Assembly (NCBI RefSeq): GCF_002943105.1
Contig: NZ_PTPZ01000008.1
Coordinates: 1-64,000, forward strand
Origin: Cloacibacterium normanense
GTDB lineage: Bacteria > Bacteroidota > Bacteroidia > Flavobacteriales > Weeksellaceae
Direction: 5' to 3'
DNA length: 64,000 nt
Shown piece by piece: positions 8,267 through 16,599 of this stretch (within the stretch, counting starts at the first letter, position 1; each line of letters starts with the position of its first letter). The notes below the pieces were generated by a model that saw only the letters and a program-made list of their open reading frames with translations, made no database searches and had not been told where the DNA came from. The translations under genes were made by a program, and so were the position numbers.

Positions 8267-8717
8267 AATAATTAATTAGCTTGTATAGTTCGCTATTGGG
8301 TTGTAAAGAAAAATCTTGTATTTGAAACATGATGTTTTCTGGCAGCAAAATTAGTGAAAAATCTTTAAAACTATCCTTTGCATAAATAATGTAGTCTACA
8401 TCTTTATTTTTGGGCATCAGAAATTTTATTTCTTCAGTCTGTGCAAAGAGTTCGTTGTCTGTTTTTTTTCGTAATGGTGCTGATTTGTTAGATACTATAG
8501 AATAGCAATTTTTAGTTTCTTTGTGATATCCTTCGAATTTTGTAAAACAAAACTGTTTTATTTTTAAGTCGTCTGTTCTTACGAATTGGAAGGGATTTAT
8601 TTTGTTAATTTCGAAAAATATTTCGTGATCGGGTAATTTTTTAGCCAATCTTAGTAAACCAATGTCCATTGGTTCATCATCTTCTAGGTCAAGAAATATT
8701 TTTTTGTTTTTCAACAA
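8259..8717 (-). CDS. IPExxxVDY family protein
   Basis: A 152-aa protein of unknown function, from a flavobacterial family named after its motif. Here the motif reads MPKNKDVDY, with Lys in place of Glu. No signal peptide or membrane segment is visible, so it is probably cytoplasmic. The gene overlaps rnc upstream by 29 bases and pyk downstream by 8 bases, so translation is likely coupled. Its place between RNase III and pyruvate kinase is, as far as I recall, conserved in related genomes, but the sequence does not give a function. Confidence 0.8.
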   Translation of the reverse strand: MLKNKKIFLDLEDDEPMDIGLLRLAKKLPDHEIFFEINKINPFQFVRTDDLKIKQFCFTKFEGYHKETKNCYSIVSNKSAPLRKKTDNELFAQTEEIKFLMPKNKDVDYIIYAKDSFKDFSLILLPENIMFQIQDFSLQPNSELYKLINYYE

Positions 8718-9456
8718 TGTGTTCTTTTTTATTTAAGGAGTAAAACGCTCTTTGTGCTGCTTTTTCTTCTGCTTTTTTCTTAGAAGTTTCTGTGGCAGAA
8801 GAGATTTTTACATTATTTAAGTAGATGCAACTCTTAAATAGAAGGCTCTTATTGGGCAAAGTTTCTTCGGTGATATCATATTTGATAGTCACCTTTTTCT
8901 TTTGGCTCCATTCTAGCAATAATCCTTTGTAACTTACGATTTTGTTTTCTAGTTTTTCTATATGTTTATCGGTAAACAATTTTTCTAAAACAATTTTTTC
9001 GCAAGTTTCATAATTGGTGTCTAAATATAGCGCACCAATAAAGGCTTCGAAGAGATTCCCCGAAATGTTTTCACCTAAATTACCATTTCCACCATTTTGA
9101 ATAAAATCTGTAAGCTTCAGTTTTTCGCCTAGAGAGTTAAGGTTTTTTCGATTGACAATTTTTGATTTCATTTGGGTAAGAAATCCTTCATTGGCAACAG
9201 GATAATTTTTATAAAGGTAGCAAGAAATGATGCTTCCTAAGACTGCATCTCCTAAAAATTCTAATCTTTCGTAGTTTTTGGCTCCCGTAGTTTTATTAGG
9301 AATTTTCAGAGAAAAAGCTTCATGATAGTAATCAAGATTTTTCACATTCTGCCCAATTATTTTACTAACTCTGGCAGAAAGTAGCTTTTCTTTTTCAGTC
9401 TTTTTTTTGAAAGGTCTTTTAAGTAGAAATTTTTGTAATGAATTTTTTAAGCCCAT
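8689..9456 (-). CDS. rnc: Ribonuclease III
   Basis: Cuts double-stranded RNA in rRNA maturation and mRNA turnover. The RNase III signature ERLEFLGDAVL and a C-terminal double-stranded RNA-binding domain ending in KKKAEEKAAQRAF are present. The ATG at 9456 (255 aa) is chosen over an in-frame start at 9480. Its A is shared with the last base of the fabF stop (TAATG), a typical coupled junction, and the longer start would lie well inside fabF. An N-terminal basic stretch precedes the catalytic domain, as in other Bacteroidota RNase III proteins. Confidence 0.95.
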   Translation of the reverse strand: MGLKNSLQKFLLKRPFKKKTEKEKLLSARVSKIIGQNVKNLDYYHEAFSLKIPNKTTGAKNYERLEFLGDAVLGSIISCYLYKNYPVANEGFLTQMKSKIVNRKNLNSLGEKLKLTDFIQNGGNGNLGENISGNLFEAFIGALYLDTNYETCEKIVLEKLFTDKHIEKLENKIVSYKGLLLEWSQKKKVTIKYDITEETLPNKSLLFKSCIYLNNVKISSATETSKKKAEEKAAQRAFYSLNKKEHIVEKQKNIS

Positions 9457-10703
9457 TATAATTTCTTGAATAGAACGCAAGCATTGTGACCTCCGAAACC
9501 AAAGGTGTTACTCATGGCTACTTTTACATCTTTTTTCACAGGATGATTAAACGTAAAATCTAATCTGCTGTCTATGTTTTCGTCATCAGTAAAATGGTTA
9601 ATAGTAGGAGGAACAATACCATGTAAAATAGTTCCTAACGCTGCTATAGCTTCTATTACACCAGCTGCACCTAGAAGGTGACCAGTCATAGATTTAGTAG
9701 AGTTGATTTGAATATCATATGCATGTTCGCCTAATAGTCTGGCAATTGCATTAGATTCAGCAATGTCTCCTAATGGAGTAGAGGTACCATGCATATTGAT
9801 GTGGTCTACTTCATTTGGAGTTAATCCTGCGTCTTCTAAACAATTTTTCATTACTAAATAAGCGCCCAAACCTTCTGGGTGAGGTGCTGTCATATGATAT
9901 GCATCTGCACTTAAACCACCACCTGCAAGTTCTGCATAAATGGTAGCACCACGTTTTTTAGCATGTTCATATTCTTCAAGGATGATACAACCTGCACCTT
10001 CTCCTAACACGAATCCATCTCTGTCTTTGTCAAAAGGTCTAGAAGCAGTTTTATAATCATCATTTCTTGTAGAAAGAGCCATCATAGAATTAAATCCTCC
10101 CATTCCTGAAGCGGTAACAGCAGCTTCTGAACCTCCACATACAATTACGTCTGCTTTTCCTAACTGAAGAAGCATTTTAGCATCTATCAAAGCATTTGCA
10201 GAAGATGCACACGCAGAAACTGTAGTGTAATTAGGTCCGTGAAACCCGTATTCCATAGAAATGTGACCCGGAGTAATATCCGCAATCATTTTTGGAATGA
10301 AGAAAGGATTAAATCTAGGTATTCCTTCAGATTTTGCCCAGCCTAGAACTTCGGTTTCGAAAGTTTCTAAACCTCCAATTCCTGAGCCCCAGATTACACC
10401 AACTCTGTTTTTATCTACTTGATCTTCGATAATTCTAGAATGTGAAACAGCTTCACGAGCTGCCACCACACCGAGTTGAGTGTTTCGGTCCATTTTTTTT
10501 GCTTCCTTTTTCTCAAAATGATCTAAAGGATTGAAGTTTTTTACCTCACAAGCAAATTTTGTTTTGAAGTTAGTAGAATCGAAGAGAGTGATAGGAGCAG
10601 CGCCACTTACGCCTTTTACAAGGTTTTCCCAATACTCTTGAGCATTATTACCAATTGGTGTAATTGCACCAAATCCTGTTACTACAACTCTCTTCAATTC
10701 CAT
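9456..10703 (-). CDS. fabF: Beta-ketoacyl-ACP synthase II
   Basis: Condenses acyl-ACP with malonyl-ACP to lengthen fatty acids. It is a 415-aa thiolase-fold enzyme of standard length. The catalytic triad is visible: Cys165 in SACASSANAL, His305 in NMHGTSTPLGD and His342 in MTGHLLGAAG, with Lys337. It follows acpP by 26 bases, and its stop overlaps the rnc start. The acpP-fabF-rnc order is widespread in bacteria. Confidence 0.97.
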   Translation of the reverse strand: MELKRVVVTGFGAITPIGNNAQEYWENLVKGVSGAAPITLFDSTNFKTKFACEVKNFNPLDHFEKKEAKKMDRNTQLGVVAAREAVSHSRIIEDQVDKNRVGVIWGSGIGGLETFETEVLGWAKSEGIPRFNPFFIPKMIADITPGHISMEYGFHGPNYTTVSACASSANALIDAKMLLQLGKADVIVCGGSEAAVTASGMGGFNSMMALSTRNDDYKTASRPFDKDRDGFVLGEGAGCIILEEYEHAKKRGATIYAELAGGGLSADAYHMTAPHPEGLGAYLVMKNCLEDAGLTPNEVDHINMHGTSTPLGDIAESNAIARLLGEHAYDIQINSTKSMTGHLLGAAGVIEAIAALGTILHGIVPPTINHFTDDENIDSRLDFTFNHPVKKDVKVAMSNTFGFGGHNACVLFKKL

Positions 10704-10729
10704 AGTTTTGTTAATTTTTGTAATAAAAA

Positions 10730-10969
10730 TTATTGTTTGATAACTTCTTCAATATAAGCGATTGCGTGACCTACAGTAGTGATTTTTTCTGCTTGATCAT
10801 CAGGAATCTGAATGTTGAATTCTTTTTCAAATTCCATAATTAATTCTACAGTATCTAAAGAATCTGCACCTAAATCATTAGTGAAGCTTGCTTCAGGAGT
10901 TACTTCTGTTTCTTCCACGTCTAGCTTATCTGCGATGATAGCTTTTACTCTTGATGTAATGTCTGACAT
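10730..10969 (-). CDS. acpP: Acyl carrier protein
   Basis: Carries growing acyl chains on a phosphopantetheine arm. It is 79 aa, acidic and helical, with the attachment Ser37 in [10 protein letters not shown]. It is first in the acpP-fabF-rnc-IPExxxVDY-pyk run and has a good promoter 37-66 bases upstream, so it probably drives the transcript. Confidence 0.97.
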   Translation of the reverse strand: MSDITSRVKAIIADKLDVEETEVTPEASFTNDLGADSLDTVELIMEFEKEFNIQIPDDQAEKITTVGHAIAYIEEVIKQ

Positions 10970-11005
10970 AGCAATTTGTTTTAAAAATTTTTGTTAATTC
11001 AAGTG

Positions 11006-11035
11006 CAAATATATAAAATTCTGTGCCAATACAAA
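11006..11035 (-). promoter_or_regulatory. Promoter of the acpP operon
   Basis: On the minus strand TTTG (11032-11035), an 18-base spacer and TATATTTG (11006-11013) form a close match to the Bacteroidota housekeeping promoter (TTTG, about 19 bases, TAnnTTTG). It lies 37 bases before acpP. Confidence 0.65.
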
Positions 11036-11115
11036 TTTTTTTCACATATTTTGATTTTAAATTATTGTAAATCAGTCTAATAATATTTTAGTAATATGAT
11101 TTAGAGATTAATTCT

Positions 11116-11123
11116 TAATTTTG
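11116..11123 (+). promoter_or_regulatory. -7 box for folE
   Basis: TAATTTTG matches TAnnTTTG and ends 17 bases before ATG 11141. It covers an upstream in-frame GTG (11123), which argues against that GTG as start. Confidence 0.6.
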
Positions 11124-11140
11124 TGACATTATTTCAGACT

Positions 11141-11806
11141 ATGAGTAACTTTTTTGAAAACGATGATGATGTTTTTACAGGCAAAGACCATACTCCGCTT
11201 CGTGAGGATGCTTTTGTAAAAACACCAGAAGAAAAAATAAAAATTATAGAAGAAAAGTTTGCAGAGATTATGCACACTTTAGGTCTTGATATGACCGATG
11301 ATTCTCTTAAAGATTCACCAAAACGTGTCGCAAAGATGTATGTGAACGAAATTTTTGGTGGACTTTTGCCAGAAAACAAACCAGGGATTTCTACTTTCAG
11401 CAATAAATATAAGTATAGACAAATGCTGGTAGAGAAAGATATCACGGTGTATTCTTTCTGTGAACATCATTTTTTACCGATTATTGGCAAAGCGCACGTT
11501 GCGTATATTTCAAACGGAGACGTAATTGGGCTTTCTAAAATCAATAGAATTGTTGATTATTATGCAAAACGTCCGCAAGTGCAGGAAAGATTAACGATGC
11601 AGATTGTAGATGCACTGAAAGAAGCACTCGGAACGAAAGATGTAGCTTGTATTATTGATGCGAAACATCTTTGCGTAAATTGTAGAGGAATAAAAGATAC
11701 CGCAAGTTCTACCATTACTGCAGAATTGAGCGGGATTTTTAGAACCAATCCTATTACCAGACAAGAATTCTTACATTATGTAGGAAGTCATGCGAAGTTG
11801 GATTAA
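11141..11806 (+). CDS. folE: GTP cyclohydrolase I
   Basis: Converts GTP to dihydroneopterin triphosphate, the first step of folate and pterin synthesis. From ATG 11141 it is 221 aa, the normal size. The zinc-binding CEHHFLP (Cys107, His110) and the later HLCVNCRG are visible, with the family strand QERLTMQIVDAL between. The GTG at 11123 is rejected because a -7 box ends on it. It is followed after 22 bases by a Cys-rich leader ORF and then cysS, so transcripts from folE may run into cysS. Confidence 0.95.
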   Translation: MSNFFENDDDVFTGKDHTPLREDAFVKTPEEKIKIIEEKFAEIMHTLGLDMTDDSLKDSPKRVAKMYVNEIFGGLLPENKPGISTFSNKYKYRQMLVEKDITVYSFCEHHFLPIIGKAHVAYISNGDVIGLSKINRIVDYYAKRPQVQERLTMQIVDALKEALGTKDVACIIDAKHLCVNCRGIKDTASSTITAELSGIFRTNPITRQEFLHYVGSHAKLD

Positions 11807-11828
11807 ATAATTTATCTAAAATAGTATT

Positions 11829-11891
11829 ATGACCAGATTTAAAAAAATATCACACCAGATTTTTACAACTATAATTATTTGTTGTTGCTGA
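11829..11891 (+). CDS. Candidate Cys-Cys-Cys leader peptide upstream of cysS
   Basis: A 20-codon ORF, MTRFKKISHQIFTTIIICCC, ends with TGT TGT TGC directly before TGA. It lies 65 bases upstream of the cysS ATG and 22 bases after folE, with an A/T-rich start context normal for this genome. A run of Cys codons before the gene for cysteinyl-tRNA synthetase is what a ribosome-stalling sensor of charged tRNA-Cys would look like. Cys-tract leader peptides are known from mycobacterial cysteine attenuation. No strong terminator hairpin follows; a weak 7-bp pairing of AGATTTT (11857-11863) with AAAATCT (11904-11910) spans the Cys codons. Function is inferred. Confidence 0.55.
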   Translation: MTRFKKISHQIFTTIIICCC

Positions 11892-11956
11892 TTTTTATAA
11901 AATAAAATCTTAATTCTTCATTTTTTTAAATCTATCAATCATTAAATAAAAATTCA

Positions 11957-13426
11957 ATGCAACTTAAAATATACAATTCGCTTTCTGCGGAAAAAGAAAT
12001 TTTCACACCTATTAACGGCAACAAAGTAGGAATGTACGTTTGTGGACCAACCGTTTACAGCAATGTGCACTTAGGAAATGTGAGAACTTTTATGAATTTC
12101 GACTTTATTTATAGAAGTTTGAAACATTTGGGTTATGATGTTCGTTACGTAAGAAATATTACAGATGCAGGACATTTAACAGACGATGGAGATGTAAATA
12201 ACGACCGTTTCGTTAAGCAATCTCGCCTAGAAAAACTAGAACCTATGGAAATTGTACAAAAATATACTGTAGATTTTCATAAAGTTTTAGAAAAATTTAA
12301 TCTTTTGCCTCCAACGATTGAGCCTACTGCAACTGGTCACATTATCGAACAAATTGAATTAACCAAAGATTTAATCGAAAAAGGTTTGGCTTATGAAAGC
12401 AACGGTTCTGTTTATTTTGATGTGCGTGCTTACAACGAAAAAGGCGGAAATTACGGCGAACTTTCTAAAAGAAATATAGACGAACTTTTTGCCAATACTC
12501 GTGATTTAGACGGACAAAACGAAAAGAAAAATCCACAAGATTTTGCCCTTTGGAAAAAAGCTTCACCAGAACATATTATGAAATGGATTTCACCTTGGGG
12601 CGAAGGTTTCCCAGGTTGGCATCTAGAATGTACTGCGATGTCTACCAAGTATTTAGGCGAACAATTTGATATTCACGGAGGTGGAATGGATCTTAAATTT
12701 CCGCACCACGAATGCGAAATTGCTCAAGGAAAAGGTTGCAACGGAGTTTCGCCAGTGAAATATTGGTTGCACGCGAATATGCTGACCATGAACGGACAAA
12801 GAATGAGTAAATCTACAGGAAACTACATTCTACCGCAGCAATTAATTTCCGGTGAAAATGATTTTTTTGAAAAACCGTTTCATCCAACTGTAGTTCGTTT
12901 TAATTTTTTACAAGCGCATTACAGAAGCGTTCTTGATATTTCAAACGAAGCGATGTTGGCTTCAGAAAAAGGTTTCCAACGTTTAATGGAAAGTTTGAAA
13001 GTTTTAAACACTGTCACGCTGAGTGGAGTCGAAGCGTCTTCTAGTTTTGACCTAAAAGAATGGAAACAGAAATGTTATGATGCTTTGAATGACGATTTCA
13101 ATTCGCCAATTTTAATTTCTCATCTTTTTGAAGCAGTAAGTTTTATTTTCAAACTAAAAGATGGAAAAGAGTCTATTTCTTCGGAAGATTTAGAAGAATT
13201 AAAAACCTTGATGAATGCTTTTGTGTTTGATGTTCTAGGTTTACAAAATATTGAAGAAAATAACAATTCAAAATTAGACCAAACATTACAAGTGCTCATA
13301 GAACTTAGAAATCAAGCCAGAAAAGCCAAAAATTTTGAACTTTCTGACCAAATTCGTGATAAGTTATTAGAACAAGGTATAGAACTGAAAGACGGAAGAG
13401 AAGGAACTTCTTACGTTTTAAATTAA
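11957..13426 (+). CDS. cysS: Cysteinyl-tRNA synthetase
   Basis: Charges tRNA-Cys with cysteine. It is a 489-aa class I synthetase with YVCGPTVY (zinc-ligand Cys29), HLGN in place of HIGH (38-41), [17 protein letters not shown] and RMSKSTGN (the KMSKS loop). A linker before the DALNDDFN helix holds the peptide [10 protein letters not shown], encoded by a dispersed repeat (13012-13040); relatives lack such an insert at this point. It is preceded by the Cys-tract leader ORF and followed by a strong terminator. Confidence 0.97.
   Translation: MQLKIYNSLSAEKEIFTPINGNKVGMYVCGPTVYSNVHLGNVRTFMNFDFIYRSLKHLGYDVRYVRNITDAGHLTDDGDVNNDRFVKQSRLEKLEPMEIVQKYTVDFHKVLEKFNLLPPTIEPTATGHIIEQIELTKDLIEKGLAYESNGSVYFDVRAYNEKGGNYGELSKRNIDELFANTRDLDGQNEKKNPQDFALWKKASPEHIMKWISPWGEGFPGWHLECTAMSTKYLGEQFDIHGGGMDLKFPHHECEIAQGKGCNGVSPVKYWLHANMLTMNGQRMSKSTGNYILPQQLISGENDFFEKPFHPTVVRFNFLQAHYRSVLDISNEAMLASEKGFQRLMESLKVLNTVTLSGVEASSSFDLKEWKQKCYDALNDDFNSPILISHLFEAVSFIFKLKDGKESISSEDLEELKTLMNAFVFDVLGLQNIEENNNSKLDQTLQVLIELRNQARKAKNFELSDQIRDKLLEQGIELKDGREGTSYVLN
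13012..13040 (+). repeat. TGTCA...TGAGC dispersed repeat inside cysS
   Basis: TGTCACGCTGAGTGGAGTCG followed by AAGCGTCTT is a near match to the copies at 50195-50220 and 50934-50961 (both in reverse orientation) and 5297-5324. It lies in frame and encodes a linker peptide of CysS. Confidence 0.7.
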
Positions 13427-13448
13427 AAAAAAATAAATTTTTATAATA

Positions 13449-13487
13449 GACCCTTTTTGTGTTCTAAATGCAGAAAGGGTTTTTTGT
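13449..13487 (+). terminator. Terminator after cysS
   Basis: The stem ACCCTTTTTG / CAGAAAGGGT (one wobble pair) is followed by TTTTTTG. It lies 22 bases past the cysS stop. Confidence 0.8.
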
Positions 13488-13738
13488 TTTCTTGAAAATA
13501 ACTCCTGATTGTAAATTGGGAATACTTTTCACTAAAAAGGATAAATTTTCAACAGAATAGAATTTTTTAAAATACCTTAATTTTTTAGATACTTTACTAA
13601 ATATTATTATATCATAAAGAGACATTAAATCCCTTTATTTAAAGGCATAAATTATCAGAAACAAATTAAAAATCATATAATTAATTTTTTCTAAAGCATA
13701 TATATTTTTGTAAATTCGTGAGTTGAAAAACGAAAAAA
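13488..13738 (+). promoter_or_regulatory. malQ upstream region with -7 box
   Basis: This AT-rich non-coding stretch precedes malQ. TATTTTTG (13703-13710) fits TAnnTTTG, 28 bases before the ATG. A perfect small palindrome, CCTTTA-TT-TAAAGG (13632-13645), lies about 60 bases further upstream and could be an operator. Nothing else was recognised. Confidence 0.4.
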
Positions 13739-16390
13739 ATGAAATTATATTTCACTATTAATTATGGAACTGAGTTTGGGCAGAAGTTAGCCATTCAAGT
13801 TTCTGAAGGGAAAAATGTGAAAACACATGACCTTCATTTCTCGGATAATAGAAATTGGAAGGGCGAAATCGATTTTTTCTCTAAATCTATAGAATACAAA
13901 TATTTGGTTCTAGATGCTAATAATCAAATCATTAATGAGGAGATTTGTCATCATCGATTGAATTTTGTGAATAATTTCCAAGAGTATAATATTTACGATG
14001 TCTGGAACAATAAAAATTTCCCCGAAAACTATCTCAATAATAAAATTCTTCAAAATAAACTAGGAGATTTAAAAGCCGAGAAAGTTGCAATTCTTAAAAA
14101 ACATACGCATCATTTTAGAATAGAAGCTCCGTTGTATTCGCCTGATTGGAAAATGGTGATTTTGGGAAATAATGAAACTTTAGGAAACTGGAATTATGCA
14201 GACGCTCCAAAAATGGCTCAAACTTCTGTTGGCGTTTGGGAATTGGCGGTAGATTTAAAAAAACAAAAAGAATTTGTACAGTATAAATACGGGATTTTCG
14301 ACGAGAAAAAAGGCGAAGTTATTGCTGTAGAATACGGCGAAAACAGATTAGCTTTCCCTAATCAGGATGCGGAAGTTTTGCAAGTTCACGCAGATCATTA
14401 TTTCAGATTTAATGCCGAACAATTATACAAAGCAGCTGGAGTTGCCATTCCTGTTTTCAGTTTAAGAAGCGAAAAAGGTTTTGGAGTTGGTGAGTTTGCA
14501 GATATTAAAAAATTAGCAGATTGGGCACATAAAACCCATCTTTCTATCATTCAGATTTTGCCAATTAATGATACTACCGCTAATTACAGTTGGACGGATT
14601 CTTATCCTTATGCGGCGATTTCGGTTTATGCACTGCATCCACAGTATTTGAGTTTAGAGAATCTGCAATTTTCAATTCCAGAAAATTTAAAAGTAGAATA
14701 TAAGCACAAGAAAGATGAACTAAATGCTGAAAAGTTTGTGGATTATGAACAAATGATTTCAGGAAAATGGAAATTCATCAAAGCTGTTTTTGAAGAAAAT
14801 AAATCTGAAATTCTTAAAGACAAAGATTTCTTGAAATTCTTGAAAGAAAATGCAGATTGGCTGAAACCTTATGCTGCTTTTTGTGTTTTAAGAGACAAAA
14901 ATAACACTCCGAATTTTAACAATTGGAAAACGCATAAAAAATACGTTGCAGGAAAAATTTCTCAATTTTTTGATGCAAAACATGCCGAATTTGAAGGCGT
15001 AATGCTTCATTCTTGGGTGCAATATCAGTTGCATTTGCAGTTAAAAGACGCTGTAGATTACACTCACGGTTTAGGGATTTCTCTGAAAGGAGATTTACCA
15101 ATCGGTATCTACAGATTTTCTGCCGATGCGTGGACAGAGCCAGAACTTTTCGGGATGGATTTTCAAGCAGGAGCACCACCTGATGAATTCTCTGATTTAG
15201 GTCAAAACTGGGAATTCCCAACGTATAATTGGGAAGTAATGAAAGAAAACAATTACGATTGGTGGAAAAAACGCTTTAACGTAATTGCGCGCTATTTTGA
15301 TGCAATGAGAATAGACCATATTCTAGGGTTTTTCAGAATTTGGAGAATGCCAATGACTGCTACACAAGGAATTTTAGGGTATTTTTATCCTGCGGTTCCT
15401 GTGACTTTGCAAGAGTTTTCGGCAAGACATATTCCATTTAATTATGATAGATATTGCAGCCCTTTTATCAATGACCAAATTCTTTGGGATAATTTCGGTT
15501 ACGAAAAAGAGGTGATTGCAGAACATTTCTTATATCAAGAAAATGGAGTGTATCATTTCAAACCAGAATATGATTCGCAAAGAAAATTAGTAGATTATTT
15601 TAAAACGCATCCTAGAGATTGGATGGAAGAGAAACTGATTTCACTTGCTGCAAATGTTTTATTTTTAACCGAAAATAACGGCGAAGACATTGTTTATCAT
15701 CCAAGATTTAATATTCAAAAAACATCTTCATACCAACATCTTTCTGATTGGGAAAAGAATGCATTGCATGAATTGTATATCGATTATTTCTTCAGAAGAC
15801 AAGATGGACTTTGGCATGAAAAAGCCATGGAAAAATTACCAATGCTGCTTTCAGCAACAGATATGTTAATTTGCGGCGAAGATTTAGGTTTGGTTCCAGA
15901 TTGTGTTCCTGGTGTGATGGATGCTTTAGGAATTACAGCGCTTAAAGTTCAGCGTTCGCCAAAAGAAGATGTTCCGTATTACAATCCTCAAAATGCAGGT
16001 TATATGAACGTAGTTACGGCTTCTTCTCACGACAGTTCTACATTAAGACAATGGTGGAAAGAAAACCGAGAACTCACCCAGAATTACTATAATAATCAAT
16101 TGAATCAATACGGAACTGCACCTTCGGAACTTCTTCCAGAATTGGCAGAGATTATTATGAAACAGCATTTGCATTCTCAAGCGATGTTGGCGATTTTCCC
16201 AATTCAAGAGTATTTTGCTACAGATTATGAAATTGTAAATCCTTATGCAGATGACGAGAGAATCAATAATCCAGCGGTTTTCCCTCATTATTGGAGATAC
16301 AGAATGCATATTGCACTAGAAGATTTATTACAAAAAGAACATTTTAATGATAAAATTGCACAGTTTGTAAGTGAATCAAACAGACAATAA
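13739..16390 (+). CDS. malQ: 4-alpha-glucanotransferase, DPE2-like with CBM20 domains
   Basis: Transfers glucan chains between maltose or malto-oligosaccharides and larger glucans, in the cytoplasm. At 883 aa it is much longer than E. coli MalQ (694). The first 230 or so residues look like two tandem CBM20 starch-binding domains, and the GH77 catalytic domain begins near FSLRSEKGFGVGEF. Catalytic regions are DAMRIDHILGFFR (nucleophile Asp), CGEDLGLVP (acid/base Glu) and SSHDSSTLR. The layout matches the plant DPE2 type, which acts on maltose and a glycogen-like acceptor. It stands alone with its own promoter and terminator. Confidence 0.92.
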   Translation: MKLYFTINYGTEFGQKLAIQVSEGKNVKTHDLHFSDNRNWKGEIDFFSKSIEYKYLVLDANNQIINEEICHHRLNFVNNFQEYNIYDVWNNKNFPENYLNNKILQNKLGDLKAEKVAILKKHTHHFRIEAPLYSPDWKMVILGNNETLGNWNYADAPKMAQTSVGVWELAVDLKKQKEFVQYKYGIFDEKKGEVIAVEYGENRLAFPNQDAEVLQVHADHYFRFNAEQLYKAAGVAIPVFSLRSEKGFGVGEFADIKKLADWAHKTHLSIIQILPINDTTANYSWTDSYPYAAISVYALHPQYLSLENLQFSIPENLKVEYKHKKDELNAEKFVDYEQMISGKWKFIKAVFEENKSEILKDKDFLKFLKENADWLKPYAAFCVLRDKNNTPNFNNWKTHKKYVAGKISQFFDAKHAEFEGVMLHSWVQYQLHLQLKDAVDYTHGLGISLKGDLPIGIYRFSADAWTEPELFGMDFQAGAPPDEFSDLGQNWEFPTYNWEVMKENNYDWWKKRFNVIARYFDAMRIDHILGFFRIWRMPMTATQGILGYFYPAVPVTLQEFSARHIPFNYDRYCSPFINDQILWDNFGYEKEVIAEHFLYQENGVYHFKPEYDSQRKLVDYFKTHPRDWMEEKLISLAANVLFLTENNGEDIVYHPRFNIQKTSSYQHLSDWEKNALHELYIDYFFRRQDGLWHEKAMEKLPMLLSATDMLICGEDLGLVPDCVPGVMDALGITALKVQRSPKEDVPYYNPQNAGYMNVVTASSHDSSTLRQWWKENRELTQNYYNNQLNQYGTAPSELLPELAEIIMKQHLHSQAMLAIFPIQEYFATDYEIVNPYADDERINNPAVFPHYWRYRMHIALEDLLQKEHFNDKIAQFVSESNRQ

Positions 16391-16420
16391 TTGAGATTAA
16401 AATTCCTTAGTTACACAATA

Positions 16421-16463
16421 AAAAAGTTAAAATCGAGTTTAGATTTTAACTTTTTTTATTTTT
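16421..16463 (+). terminator. Terminator after malQ
   Basis: The stem AAAAAGTTAAAATC / GATTTTAACTTTTT with a 7-base loop is followed by T-rich sequence. Confidence 0.8.
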
Positions 16464-16548
16464 CTACATCAAATTCTTAGTTAGTAAATATGGCTTAAAT
16501 TCTACATTTTTAAAAGGATACAACTTCTCATTATCAAAAAATAGAAAG

Positions 16549-16582
16549 TTTGGCACGTATTTTTAATAATGCATAATAGAAC
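16549..16582 (+). promoter_or_regulatory. Possible promoter with TTTGGCACG motif
   Basis: TTTGGCACG lies 40 bases before the Tyr-rich gene. TGGCACG matches the -24 half of a sigma-54 promoter, but the expected GC at -12 is TA here. It could instead be the -33 TTTG of a housekeeping promoter, with TAATAGAA 21 bases further on. Confidence 0.25.
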
Positions 16583-16599
16583 ATTAAATAACTAAGAAG

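Noticed and set aside
9457-9480. Earlier start for rnc
   Set aside because: The TAATG junction with fabF at 9456 is a standard coupled start; the extra eight residues are unlike the family.
11123-11140. Upstream GTG start of folE
   Set aside because: The TAnnTTTG box ends on this codon, so it would not be in the mRNA; ATG 11141 fits the family.
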